From contig NC_019867.2 of the NCBI RefSeq assembly GCF_002234675.1, positions 25,037,166-25,101,165 on the forward strand: a stretch of DNA of 64,000 nucleotides, read 5' to 3'. This document shows, in pieces, positions 48,435-59,200 of the stretch. The position numbers were made by a program, and so were the translations under genes. The stretch is from Oryzias latipes (lineage: Eukaryota; Chordata; Actinopteri; Beloniformes; Adrianichthyidae). The notes under the pieces were generated by a model, which saw only the letters and a list, made by a program, of their open reading frames with translations, searched no databases and was not told the origin of the DNA. Each line of letters opens with the position of its first letter. Position 1 is the first letter of the stretch.

Positions 48435-49011
48435 ATTGCATTTAAAACATTAATTTTGAACTGAGGTGGACTCAAAAAGATCTGATTCAAGTGACTTTTG
48501 AAAAATTACAGATACAATTTTTTTTTTTTTTTATCTTTTAGAACTTCTTTTTTTAATTCATGCACACGTAATCAGTTCTGGCAACTGTCTGAGATCATTT
48601 CATTGTTGAAGGTTTAATTTCCTTCTTTCAAACAAACACTACTGTACATGGAGGTTTGGAATGGAGCTTTCTCCACAGAGAGCTTTTCAGCATGGCTGCC
48701 TGGCCTGCAGACATGAATGTAAGAGGACTTTAAACAGACATGTAAAAGAGTCAGTTTATGTGGAGAAATGAAGCAGATTGTGTGACAGGCCCTGATGAGG
48801 GATGTGTTCACGCCATCTGAGTTGCTTTAACACTGCGGTCACTGTTGGATGCCGAAGGCTCTGTATTGTGTCCTAATGTTAAACACAGAGGTGGTAGTCA
48901 TGGAGTTGAGGTTAATGTTTTGTGTTCAGAAGACACGGCGAGCAAAAGAGAGAAAGGCTGAGGAGCCTTCCTCTCCGTCCAATCTGTCATCAGCGATGGC
49001 GAGGCCGGGCA

Positions 49012-49074
49012 GAGCTGGCGTCTAATTGAAGAGCAGCTCCACACCCTGTCGTCATTAATCACCCAGCCTGTCAG
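49012..49074. promoter_or_regulatory. candidate regulatory block 3 (ATTAATCA + CTGTCAG)
   Basis: Contains gagctggc (49012-49019), gtcattaatcac (49051-49062) and cctgtcag (49067-49074). The layout is like blocks 1 and 2 but with wider spacing, and the Meis site is on the opposite strand. It also has ctaattg (49022). The surrounding sequence, about 48950-49100, is unique and GC-balanced. Function is inferred. Confidence 0.38.
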
Positions 49075-51474
49075 CCGCTGCTCTGGACCTCACAGTGGCA
49101 CTCTGCACTGTCTCTGCTCTGACGCACAGAGGGGAGAATATTAGACCCTCCATCACCAGCACCACTAATGCTGCTACAACTACTCTGATTACTTCTGTCA
49201 CTCTGGCACCATCACTGTGGAAACCAAAACCAGGATTAAAGCTATTATTTCCCCTAAAAAAAATGCTAAATGTGTACTATTAAATTGTATCTTTGTGAAA
49301 AACAAACATGCATTTATGCTTGGTACAAAAATTGATCAACGATCAGTTAGACCTTTTTCTTTTTTTTTAGATGCAATTGCTAATTCACTGATAATATTTA
49401 AAACTGTTTTTAACAAAAGGAGGACTACAAGCCGAAGTACCTAAAAAGGTTATGTTAATATGAAGTGAAATACTGGATTCAGGTTGTATCCAAATTCCTT
49501 TGCTACTCAGTACTAAGCGTACATATAGTTCATTCGCCATTTTGTTCACCGATGCCTGAGATATTTTCTAGAAGTCTCTGTGAAAAACCAGTGTGCATCG
49601 ATGCTCACTTGATGGGTAAATTTGAACGATTTTTCTTTTAAAAAAAAAAGTATTTTAATTCCCTTTTTGTAAACCATCCAAGTTTTCATCATCACAACAC
49701 AGTGGTTTCAGCAAGTTTTTACTTCTGGAAATCTCTGACATCATACTTGTCATTAAAAAAAAAAAGAAAATAAAAAAAAAGTAGGGAGCATGGTGTTTGA
49801 ATTGCTTTTAAAATCCAGGGCACTAGATAGTACCGCACCATATGATTTTTTAGTATTTAGAGAGTAGGGAGAGAATTCAAGCATAGAGTTGGAATATGCT
49901 CTGTAATGCTTAAAAGTCCAACCACACATTTGTGTTGTAGAATCTAAAGGTTTTAATTTCCTTTGAAGTGCATTTATGAATTACTCCTAAGGTTATTTCT
50001 TCATATACACACTTATATTTACACTGTACTTAAGTAGGATCACACTTTGAAAATGCAAAAACTCAGTATGAACTGGAGCCAAAAGGTCCAGTTTTCTTTG
50101 AATTTATCATTTGTATTGCCACAGACCCATTGAGCCTTTCTCCCCGTGTAATGCTGCGAGGACAAAAGATCGAGGCAGAGCAAACACACACGCAAACACA
50201 GGTGACATAAATAAAGAGTGAGTGTCTATTTGTGTGTGTATTGACTCAGCTGCAAGAGAGTGGGGGAAGAAGATAGATGGAGGAGATTGATGAGTGCCAG
50301 GATAGGGAGAATAGTGAGACTTTTGATGAACGAGTGTAAACTGGCAACAGTGGAATTAATTCCACCTCCTCGGCAAGATTAAAAGTCCTCCCCTCTGCGT
50401 GACCTCCAGTTCATCATCATCTTCACATCCACGCCAGAGTTACCACTTCTAAGATTTCAAAGAAAAGACTATGGAAAGGTCTTTGCTCCTCTTTCAACCT
50501 GTAGTTCACCAACTCAGCTTTAGGGGGCAACATAAGCCATGAGAATATCAGTGAAAAAGATACAGAATGTCACACTGGAAAGTGAGTACAGCACCCACAT
50601 ACCCTTGACCTATTTTGTCTACTTCAAAAATTCCACCACAGATGAAGCAGTAGGAGAGTGAGTCCACCCTTTTTTGAGAAAAGAGCTTGATGAAAAAAAA
50701 AGAAACAAAAATAAGTGCCTCCAAAGAAGTAGCCAGTGATCAGGGCACAGTGACCTTGCTGGTGGGGCCCATGCTGGATGTGGTTAAGGAGGGTCATCCA
50801 TTTTCTTAATGGTCCTGTCAAGTGACACCTGTGCTTGCCTTTCCTCTGTCTGAAGTGCTAATGAACCGCGATGGTGGAGGAGTCTGGGAGTCGGGGTCAA
50901 TAGCTGCCCTGGAGACTTGTGTTTCGATGCTCTGCGCCTCCTACACCCTGTCAGCCAAACAGAGCACAGAGACAGCCGAAACACTCCTAATATCAGAGGT
51001 GAGATTTTGAGAAAGGCCACCTCCTTCAGTGTAATTTCACAGCTCTATGTTTACACTGCTGACTTCTTTAAATTAAAGTGCAATGTAGAGCAGAAGAATA
51101 ATTAGTCTTAGCAGGACAGCAGTTCCACATTCCCTGTAAAAAAAAAAAAAAAACTTGCTCTCCTCGGGGGATGTGTCAGTGCTTTGATTAATATTTCTGT
51201 ATTAACTTCCTCCCATTGTCAGCTATGGCCTTTGTTTTGCAGGCCAATCCGTCAGACCGTGAGGGGATTCTGGGCCGACACCTCCCTCAGGTCATCATTG
51301 TAGTTCCAGTGACCCAAGTGGCCTCTCCACACCACCATCCACTTTGCTGAGGAAGCCATTTTTCACCTCACAAACCGGCATCATCAGAGAAAAGCTGCAC
51401 TCTCAACAACAAAACCAGTGAGTGGGTGAGGGAAGGAGAGGAGGAAGAGGAGGAGGCATAAATGTCCTCAGAGA

Positions 51475-51650
51475 CTAGCTAACAGGGCTAATGTGACCCA
51501 GGCTGCCCTCTGTGGGACAGCCCTGTCAACTGAAATGAGCCATGAAATATTAGGCAGAGCTGCATATAGAGGGTCTGTAAGAGCCGTAATGATAGATAGC
51601 CTTTGATAAGTGCAGCGCTGCTCTCAGGAACGATTTACTGCATCTGCAGA
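51475..51650. promoter_or_regulatory. candidate conserved non-coding block with CTCF-like site
   Basis: This is unique, balanced-composition sequence about 400-550 bases past the probable znf703 poly(A) signal. It includes a CTCF-like core at 51503-51516: the minus strand CCCACAGAGGGCAG matches 12 of 14 positions. It also has a GATA-like stretch (tgatagatag) and a gctaatgtgac motif. Conservation cannot be judged from one genome. Confidence 0.3.
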
Positions 51651-52038
51651 GGACAAACAAGCTACTTAAATATAGAGCTCAAAGAGGAAAAAACAAGGTA
51701 CAATGCAGTCATGTATCATTTATTTAACAAAATAAGATGGGTTTTTTTGTTGGTCGGACAGCACAGCCATCATTTTGTTTTATTAATGTCAGTTTTTTTT
51801 CTTATCTCTGAACCTTTTGCATAAATCAAATTGCTAACCCCTTGCAGGCTTGAAAAAATATTACATCTTTGCATATTTACAAATAAAAATATTTGCAATG
51901 TTCAAGATAATTCTCAAGGACATGCAATCCTCCAGAATCTGAGTCGAGGAGGAGAAACAAAACAGCCGAGAGGGAAGAAGATCAAAAGAAGTCCCCAGAA
52001 TAAATCCTCACAATCCATCCACATCGTGGTGCAACATT

Positions 52039-52044
52039 TTTATT
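52039..52044 (-). other. znf703 poly(A) signal
   Basis: TTTATT on the plus strand gives AATAAA on the minus strand, 468 bases after the znf703 stop codon. Another candidate lies near 51719. The implied 3' UTR is about 490 bases. Confidence 0.5.
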
Positions 52045-52511
52045 TATAGAGTGTATGATAGGCATAATGGTAATATACTAAAATCATCTTCCCCAGTCTG
52101 AATACTTCAGAAAACATTTATGTGGATAGCAAACATTTCAACTCAAACCCCCCATTCCAAAAACAAGCGCTTGAGTGAAAAAATAAATACACTTTTTTTG
52201 GGGGGGACGGAAACTAAAAACAGATTTTAAAAAAATGAAGACTGTTTTGATAATCCCTCAACTCTATAAAATTCAAACTCTTGTCTCTTGCTGTTGAAGT
52301 CTGATGGTCCTCTGCTACCATCCATCACAGGCTTTGCCTTTGGAGCACCAGTCACAATCCTGAGGCAAACAGGTGGTATTCCTGGCAGGCAGGCCAGCAG
52401 GCGTGACGCCCTGCACTGAAGATGACCTCAGTCTCAGGAGTCCATCTTCAGGGCTGCTCTACAGTCCAAACTGATGCCTGCAGTCTGTGGGTGTTAGCAG
52501 CATCTCAAATA

Positions 52512-54820
52512 TCATTGGTATCCCAAGGCTGAGGCTGAGCCCAGTCTCTGACTGTAGATGGCATACGGAGAGTAATAAGGGGAGGAGGAGGAGAGGGATG
52601 GCATGGGGAGACCAGGAGCTCCAGGTAAGTGGGACTTGCTGTAGGGATGGTAGCGTGCCAGGCCCAAGCCAGGAGAACCTCTGAGTGAGAATGAACTTGG
52701 CAGGGCACTTGGGCTGTTGGGTGGGGGTAAATGAAGATGGCATGAGGCCGTTGATGATACTGATGATGGGTAAGTTGACAGCAGCTTGCTGTCCACCATT
52801 CCAGGCAAGGCTGTATGGGAACGCAGGTGGGACAGTAGCTCCTCTGATGTGGCAAAGCGCTTGTCGCAGGGACCAGTGACAGAAACCCAGTTACAGGCAT
52901 GGGGCAGCGGCTCATTGGGAACCATAAAACCATATGTGTAAAGGGGGTGGGAAATAGAGGGGGTGGTGCTGGAGGACAATGGGCTGGAGTGCAGGGAGTG
53001 CAGGTGGTGTGAAGGGTAAACCAATGGGAAACCAGACTTGAGGCTTGATGGGTCATGAACACATGTGGAGCAGTTACTGCCACCCAAGTGGGGGGCACCG
53101 GGGTAACTTAGGCAATAAGGGTCCCGACATAAACCCTGCATCAGAGATGGAGGTGAAGCTCCAGTTAGCGGGCTAGAGCTGGGATGTTTTCCTGGAAGTC
53201 CTAAGCCTAAACTGGACTTTGTAGGATCCAAGCCGGAAACGAACTGTGATGGATAGCCAGCGTAAGCTCCGACAATGGAGGCATGGTAGCCCATGGTAAC
53301 CGGGGGCAGAGGGAAGACAGAATGTCCGGGTTTGAAAGGTGAGACTGGTGCGATGTGTCCAGATCCCAGCCCTGACTGTGTAGAAGCCTGCAGATCTGTT
53401 TTGCTCTCCGGCCGTGGGCTGCTGGAAGAGCTGGCATTGCTGGAGTTTGCACTTGCCCGTACTTGGCTGGAGTTGGCTATCTGGGCCCCGTCCATCCCTG
53501 ATTTAGCTGCATCTGAGTCTTTTTTGCCAGAGTTATTACTGTTACTGTCTGAGCTGGCATGCTCTGGACTTCCAGATTTGCTGTCCATGATTGGGGCCTG
53601 AGAATGTGTTGAGGGGTGTGTGGAAGGGGAATGGCTTTGTCTTTGGGACTGGTTCTGACTGTGCAGGGGGGGGGAGCTGGAGCTGGGCGACCGGGAATGG
53701 GACGGAAAAGATGAGCATGATGTACTGCCTCCATTGGAGCTCCCACTTGGCACCCTGAAAGCTGCTTTATCCCCTTTAGTTACCAGGGAATCCTTACGAG
53801 AGTCGCCTGATGATTTGGAGTAAGGCTTAAAGCTGGATTTGTCATCCGGAATTTGGTGCTGCTCTCCCGACTTAGATGATCTGCTGGACGATTCCTTTTC
53901 TCCAAGACTACTAGAGGAAAGAGAGGCCAACTTGGAGGAGGATGGTGGATCGGGTTTGCCAATTTGAGAGCAGGTCTGCGCCAGCAGAGCCAAAGGACTC
54001 TTTTTGGCATCCAGCTGAGGAGAACATGAAAGGGAAAGTGATGAACTTCATTTGATAAAATGATATTAATTGTCTTGATATATGTTAACAACCCTTAAAA
54101 TCTGAATAACAAATTAGAAATTTGCAACAAAGAGAAAAAAAAAGTATATATTTATTTACCTGAAAAATCTTTTATTAAATCAGATAAAAGCCATGAGAAG
54201 CACACTGACATAAATAAAAGATGACAAACAAAGAACGGGAAAGTGGAGTTCAGGGGAAAAAAGAAAACATACAATACGCCCCATTCGACTCCCAAAAAAA
54301 TCTAACTTGAATACGTTATTGATTTTTCTCTCTCTTTTTGTATAGAAAAAAAATATAGACAGCCAATCTGGGGTTAAGTTTTTACATATTATAGCCTAAA
54401 TTTAAAATGTCATTGTGTGCGTAAAAATACCCAAAAGTAGCCTATTTCTCTAGAGTCTAGTTACTTTCAAAGCATTAACATATAAAAATGTTTAAATTGA
54501 GGTTTTGGAAAAGTAGACACAGATTGAGGATAAATCAGTTTCTCGAGCTTATTTCTTACTTCAATGCTGACCGGCGCAGACGTGAGGGGCTGGAGATACT
54601 CGGGGTGAAGCAAGTGGCCGCTGTGCGCCGTCAACATCTTTACTATCCGAATGGGAAGCCTTTTTGCTTGGCGTGAGGGGTCCGATGGAGATGGGAAGGA
54701 CGCAGATGTGAAGGCAGGCAGACTCTTTGCGCCTCGTCGATCTCCGCTGGAGTCGGTGGCGCTGCGCTCCCGGGAATGGCTGCGTAAAAGCGGCTCAGCT
54801 CCAACGGGAGGATCTCTCAT
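52512..54820 (-). CDS. znf703: Zinc finger protein 703 (NET/Nlz family transcriptional repressor)
   Basis: Two exons: 54560-54820 and 52512-54014. The junction GAA|GTAAGA ... CTCAG|CTG is in phase 0, giving 587 aa (human 590). The start is the first ATG after an in-frame TGA; its context is weak. N-terminal LPIRIVKMLTAHSGHLLHPEYLQPL and the C-terminal ending SASALGYQ match ZNF703. The Sp/buttonhead-like motif SPLALLAQTCSQIG is at 93-106 and the FKPY motif, linked to Groucho binding, at 149-152. A long Ser-rich region follows. The single atypical C2H2 finger has Cys461, Cys470, His483 and His487 with an 8-residue Cys spacing, usual for NET proteins. The family works in the nucleus as a corepressor without classical DNA binding and patterns hindbrain, eye and limb; human ZNF703 is a luminal breast cancer gene. 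Paralogue znf503 is the alternative; synteny with erlin2 decides for znf703. Confidence 0.96.
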
Positions 54821-55350
54821 CTGGTTTTGAACACGCGCTGGATCGAAAGCAGGTGAGCGCAGGGTTCAGTTTCTTCTACCTTGACATTTCATGCCAAACA
54901 AACTTCAACAGTAGACAATGTAGTAATCCAAAACACCAGTGCGCAATGCGCGTCTTCGGGTCTGATCCAAGCTTTTCTCTGGAGGATCAAATCACCAAAA
55001 CGTCATCCTTCGAGAAACAAAATCCACTAATGAATCCTAGAATTTTGTTTATCTCGTACATGAAACTCTAAGCACAAAAACTCCCCCCCAAAAAAACATC
55101 AATAGAAAAACGCTCTGAATAAACCCGCAGCGGAAAAGGGTGCGACAGTCCTCCGGAACGGTTGATGCTCTCTCACTGCTGCAGCCTTCCAGTTCCTCAC
55201 TTCCTTCACATACTGAAGATCTAATGGGAGGGATTTCAAAGCCAGCAGCCGCCGTCCAATCACAAGTGTTGGCTTTTACAGACAGTGGAGGGGCAAGGAA
55301 GAGGGCGTGGCTTACTTCCAAACTTGCCCTGATGCTTAGGGGATGTAATG
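54821..55350 (-). promoter_or_regulatory. znf703 5' UTR and probable promoter
   Basis: Upstream of the znf703 ATG lies a moderately GC-rich stretch. It has a CCAAT box (55256-55260 on the plus strand) and a GC/KLF-like gggcgtggc (55303-55311). No TATA box is placed convincingly for minus-strand transcription. The transcription start is probably between 54900 and 55250, inferred from composition only. Confidence 0.45.
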
Positions 55351-55429
55351 TGGCTGGAAATCTGTGTCAGTGACCTCCAACAGCTTCATGCAAGCTGAAC
55401 GCTTAAGTAGCTATAAAACTTCACTTTAC

Positions 55430-56290
55430 AGATCTGACAGCAGCTGAAGAAAACAGCACAGAGAACTGTAACAAGGCGTGCAAAAAACATTAAGGGAAGG
55501 GGAGGGTATGCATACATATAAAGTTAAGAACTGCATCAAAGGAATCTCCGACATTTTTTGCCAAGTTCTCCAAATAAAAACCTGAATTTTAATATTTGAG
55601 AATGGCTTCTTGCCTGTCAGCTTCTGGCCCAATGATAATAATTCTGTTTTGCTCATGATGACTTTAAGAAAATTATCTGCCATCCAATCTTATAGCTAAA
55701 TACATTGAAGGAGTTTATCAATGGGACCTACGTCATCTGGAGACATGGACACATAGAGCTGAGTATCATCACCATAGCTGTGGAAGTGTATGACATTTAC
55801 ACTTCCACACTAATTTACACACTAATGACATTTCCGAGTGGCAGCATACACAAGTTAAAAAGAGTAGGGCCTAAAATGGATCCCTGAGGTATACCACAGG
55901 TCAATATGTGAGTTTCAGAATTTGCCTCATTAAAATGAATAAACCATGAGGTCATTGACCACCCTGACCAAGGCTGTTTTTCTGTACTATGATATGCCTT
56001 AAACCCAGACTGATTTTTTTCTCAGATGGCATTTTCACTTAAAAAGTCAGTTAAGAACAAGTTTTTCTAAAATTTTACTTAAAAAAAGCAAGTGCGAAAC
56101 TGGTCTATAATTTTAAAAAAGCAGACAGATCCAGATTGCTTTTTTTTCAGGATGGGTCTCACCATGACTGTCTTTAAGGATGCTGGGAAGATACTATCTT
56201 GGAGACCGCAAGTGACAATGTCCAGGATACGTCTTGCACTAAACCCATAAATCTCTTTAAACAGTATAAATGAGATCAAGGGAACATGTG
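55430..56290 (-). pseudogene. L2-type LINE reverse transcriptase relic
   Basis: Reading the minus strand downward from 56279, a frame has IFPASLKTVMVRPILKK. Further on, stretches resemble the AYHSTE region, then GIPQGSILGPTLFNL (about 55905-55857). After that comes HSYGDDTQLYVSMSPDD (about 55785-55735) and WMADNFLKVIMSKTELL. These are ordered blocks of an L2-clade reverse transcriptase. The part between AYHSTE and GIPQGS is shortened and frames shift, so it is dead. The catalytic box reads YGDD rather than the usual YADD. Confidence 0.82.
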
Positions 56291-59200
56291 CTTGATTTTA
56301 ATTGTAAAGTCACGTTCACACTTCTGCATTGAGACTCTTCTGCAAACTGCAAGCATATCAAGTTGTACAACCATAGACTGCTACTGTTTATCTGCAGCAG
56401 ATCGACTATAAAGTCACTTCAGCTTCACTCAGCAGCATCACTGTTTGACCTGTCATCATTAGGCTTAGTCGTCACTCATCGTCCGCTCTGCCGCTCACGC
56501 TTCAATGATTCGCAGGGTTTTAAGTGTACGTGAACTGAAATGCCGCCGCTTTAAGTGCTGTACAGTTTTCCTTTGAATCAGTCTGTTTTCTTAAAACCGT
56601 CTGTCAACAGTTCAGCCTTACACGTAAACAGGTGACGCAAAACAACTGCTTTCTCAATGCAAGGTTTGAAGGTAAAACCTTGACTTTAAATGGGATTTGA
56701 ATCCTTCCCCCCTTTTTTAATTATTGGGATTCTTTGGGTTGCACTTTTGCTTATCATGCAGTCAGCGACTTTTTGGGTGAGTGTCACTGCAGCGTAGGTG
56801 GGGTTGCATAAGGAAGGGGTGGCCAAAAGGAAACCAAAGAGGAGGGCTCTGGGAAAAGCCAGACAAAAGCGGTGAGAGAATGAAACAAGGGAGGGCTCAA
56901 ACAACAGGGAGCAGCTCCTTTTATGTGTCCCCTTGATGTAGGCTGGTAACAGCTGTTTTGGCGTGTCGATGACTGATGGCTGTTTCCTGTTGTGGATATT
57001 TTAAAGGGACAGATTTGCAGTTTAAGAGGTTTCTCAGCATGCCCGGGACCTTCTGGCTCTGGAGCCATTTCCATACCTCTCTGTGGTTTTATCAAAGCTG
57101 TTGGTATGGCTGGAAACGGCGGGCGAATAAAACCTCTAGGGTGGTGCGGGAGGGTGCAGAGGAGGACCCCACATGCCCCTGTGATCCTGTGATTTACAGA
57201 GACTGTAACGGACACCACAGCTCTGTGGCCAGCCCTAATTCATCCTCAAGTTGAAAAGCTTGACTGCAAAGTAAATATATGATGGTGACATAAGGCAGCC
57301 GAATTCTTCAAACTTGGCTTGAGCAAATCCTCGTGTGCTCATTTGTCTTTGCTCTGTGTCTTAGAAGTGCTGAGGCGTTTTGGGGCGCACAGGAGGATTA
57401 GCACTCTGTAGATGCTCTGTGTGATTGTTTAATGAGGGGCTGACATTGATGTGAGCTCATAAGAGTCTTGTTTCTTTTTTTTCTCCCCCCCTGTCTTTTC
57501 AAGTTATTATATTTCAACAGGCCTTCAGCGGTGACAGCCAGACTGACGAGCTCTGGCTGCGTGCAGTACTGTAAAAAGAGAAACAGAGAAACGATAAAAG
57601 CAGCAGAGTGGCAGAGGAGGGAAAACCTGTGTAAATAACTCCTATTTAATTATCTGTGACTGACTTATGGGGTGTGTGGAATGGGAACAGAGGCCCGAGG
57701 CTGGGGCTCTGCTCTACCCCTTTGCTCCAAAAGTAATAAAACAAAGAGAAAAAAAGTGGATTAAGACAGTTTCATGGGGTGTAGCAGACATAGCATTTAG
57801 ACCCAAACACTTAAAAAGAGCCTCACAGGCAACATTCCAGGCAGGACAGATTGTTGAAACAAGGATTTCCTTGAGCTGAAAGGTCCACAAACAACATCTA
57901 CACAGTGTACTTAATGTATTCACACTTCCTCATTTGTCTTTCTGTGGCTGCCTCTCCCTCTATCTTTGACATACACGTACTAATCCTTTCACAGTTGAGT
58001 GTGCGTGCACTCAAACGTGAAAATGTAGCCTGTGCGTACACAACATAAACAGACAGGCCTTTCTGTACGTGATAGCATCTTAAAAGTGTTTGAAGTTCCA
58101 GCAGAGTAGCATCTATCTGCCTGCCTGCTTGGTGAGTCTGCGTGTCAGAGCTGGAGCTGCGGTTGACAGCCTTATCTCTCCAGTTTAGGTGGGAGATTGT
58201 CTTTCTTGTCAGCTCATCACGTCTCGCAAGCTAACGCTCCTCTTATCCACTCTGCCTACCTGTCGTCTATCTGTCTGCATTGTAATTATGCCTGTATAAT
58301 AGGCGCACCCCCCCCCCCCCCCCAACCCACCCACCCACCCCTGAAACACCATGGCATGTTCCCAGATTGGCACTTTTATTTCAGAATCCAACACATTGCT
58401 GTGTTCCACTTTGTTGTATACGCACCACACCTGAAATGCTTTTCCAGACGGGCACGTAGGCAGCATGACGCCCACACCCGTGCTTCCTCAAGTCCTCGCT
58501 GCACGCTCCGAAAACAAAGCTGGTATTGTTCCCCGTGCACAGGAGTTATCGAGAGCACACAGAGATGAGGGGAGAACAGGCCAGACAGCGTCTTCGTCGA
58601 ATCAGATCGTCTAGCATTGTTGTGTGAAATTCAAGATGACATCAAAACACTTTTTTCCCCCGTTGGTGAGATTACGGAGTGGGCTTGTTTTGACAGCCGC
58701 ACAATCAAGGTATTCACAAGCTGGACCCGTGACAGGTCTGGCAAAAGGAACAACAACAGGCCTGGCAGGAGAGAATCTTCCCAGCTCATTTCTCATGCTT
58801 GTTAAAATCAGTTTTGCTTCCTCAAGCTATGGTCAGAGTCTCTGCCTGCATGTCTTTATCATCAAGGCTTTGTTAGGGGCATAGCTGCTGGGAAGATACA
58901 TTCTTTCTCCAACTTTGAAATGGTTTCTAATTTGACAAGTAAGCGAAGATAAAATACATTTTTTAACAAAATGATGGTTTCCTGGCTTGAGAAAGCCAAT
59001 TTGGAACTCACGACACGGTGTACACCACCAACATTTTTTCAAAACATAAGTAAAGAGTCGATGAGGGAAGGGACAGCAGGCGGCAATGAACGCCATGTCT
59101 TCACATTCTACAGAGAAGTTATGTAATCCCTTTGATTTAAAAGAGGTGGCATCGCTCATCTAAAACTCATCAGTTTGTGTGTACATCAGTCACACCTGCC

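Larger units (their letters stand above)
34801..52030. other. gene-free interval between znf703 and erlin2
   Basis: About 17 kb with no supported coding exon. It contains a CTCF core (35386), an RTE tail (36400), a SINE (37356), two MITE families (40718, 48049) and stretches of unique, more GC-balanced DNA. The latter carry clustered homeodomain-type ATTA sites, notably 38.4-39.2, 42.0-42.2, 44.5-44.9, 48.9-49.2 and 51.4-51.7 kb. Such a layout fits cis-regulatory DNA for znf703, a developmental regulator. The assignment to znf703 is inference. Confidence 0.55.

Noticed and set aside
52505..53746. Other-frame and opposite-strand open frames over znf703
   Set aside because: Shadows of the serine/proline-rich znf703 coding exon.
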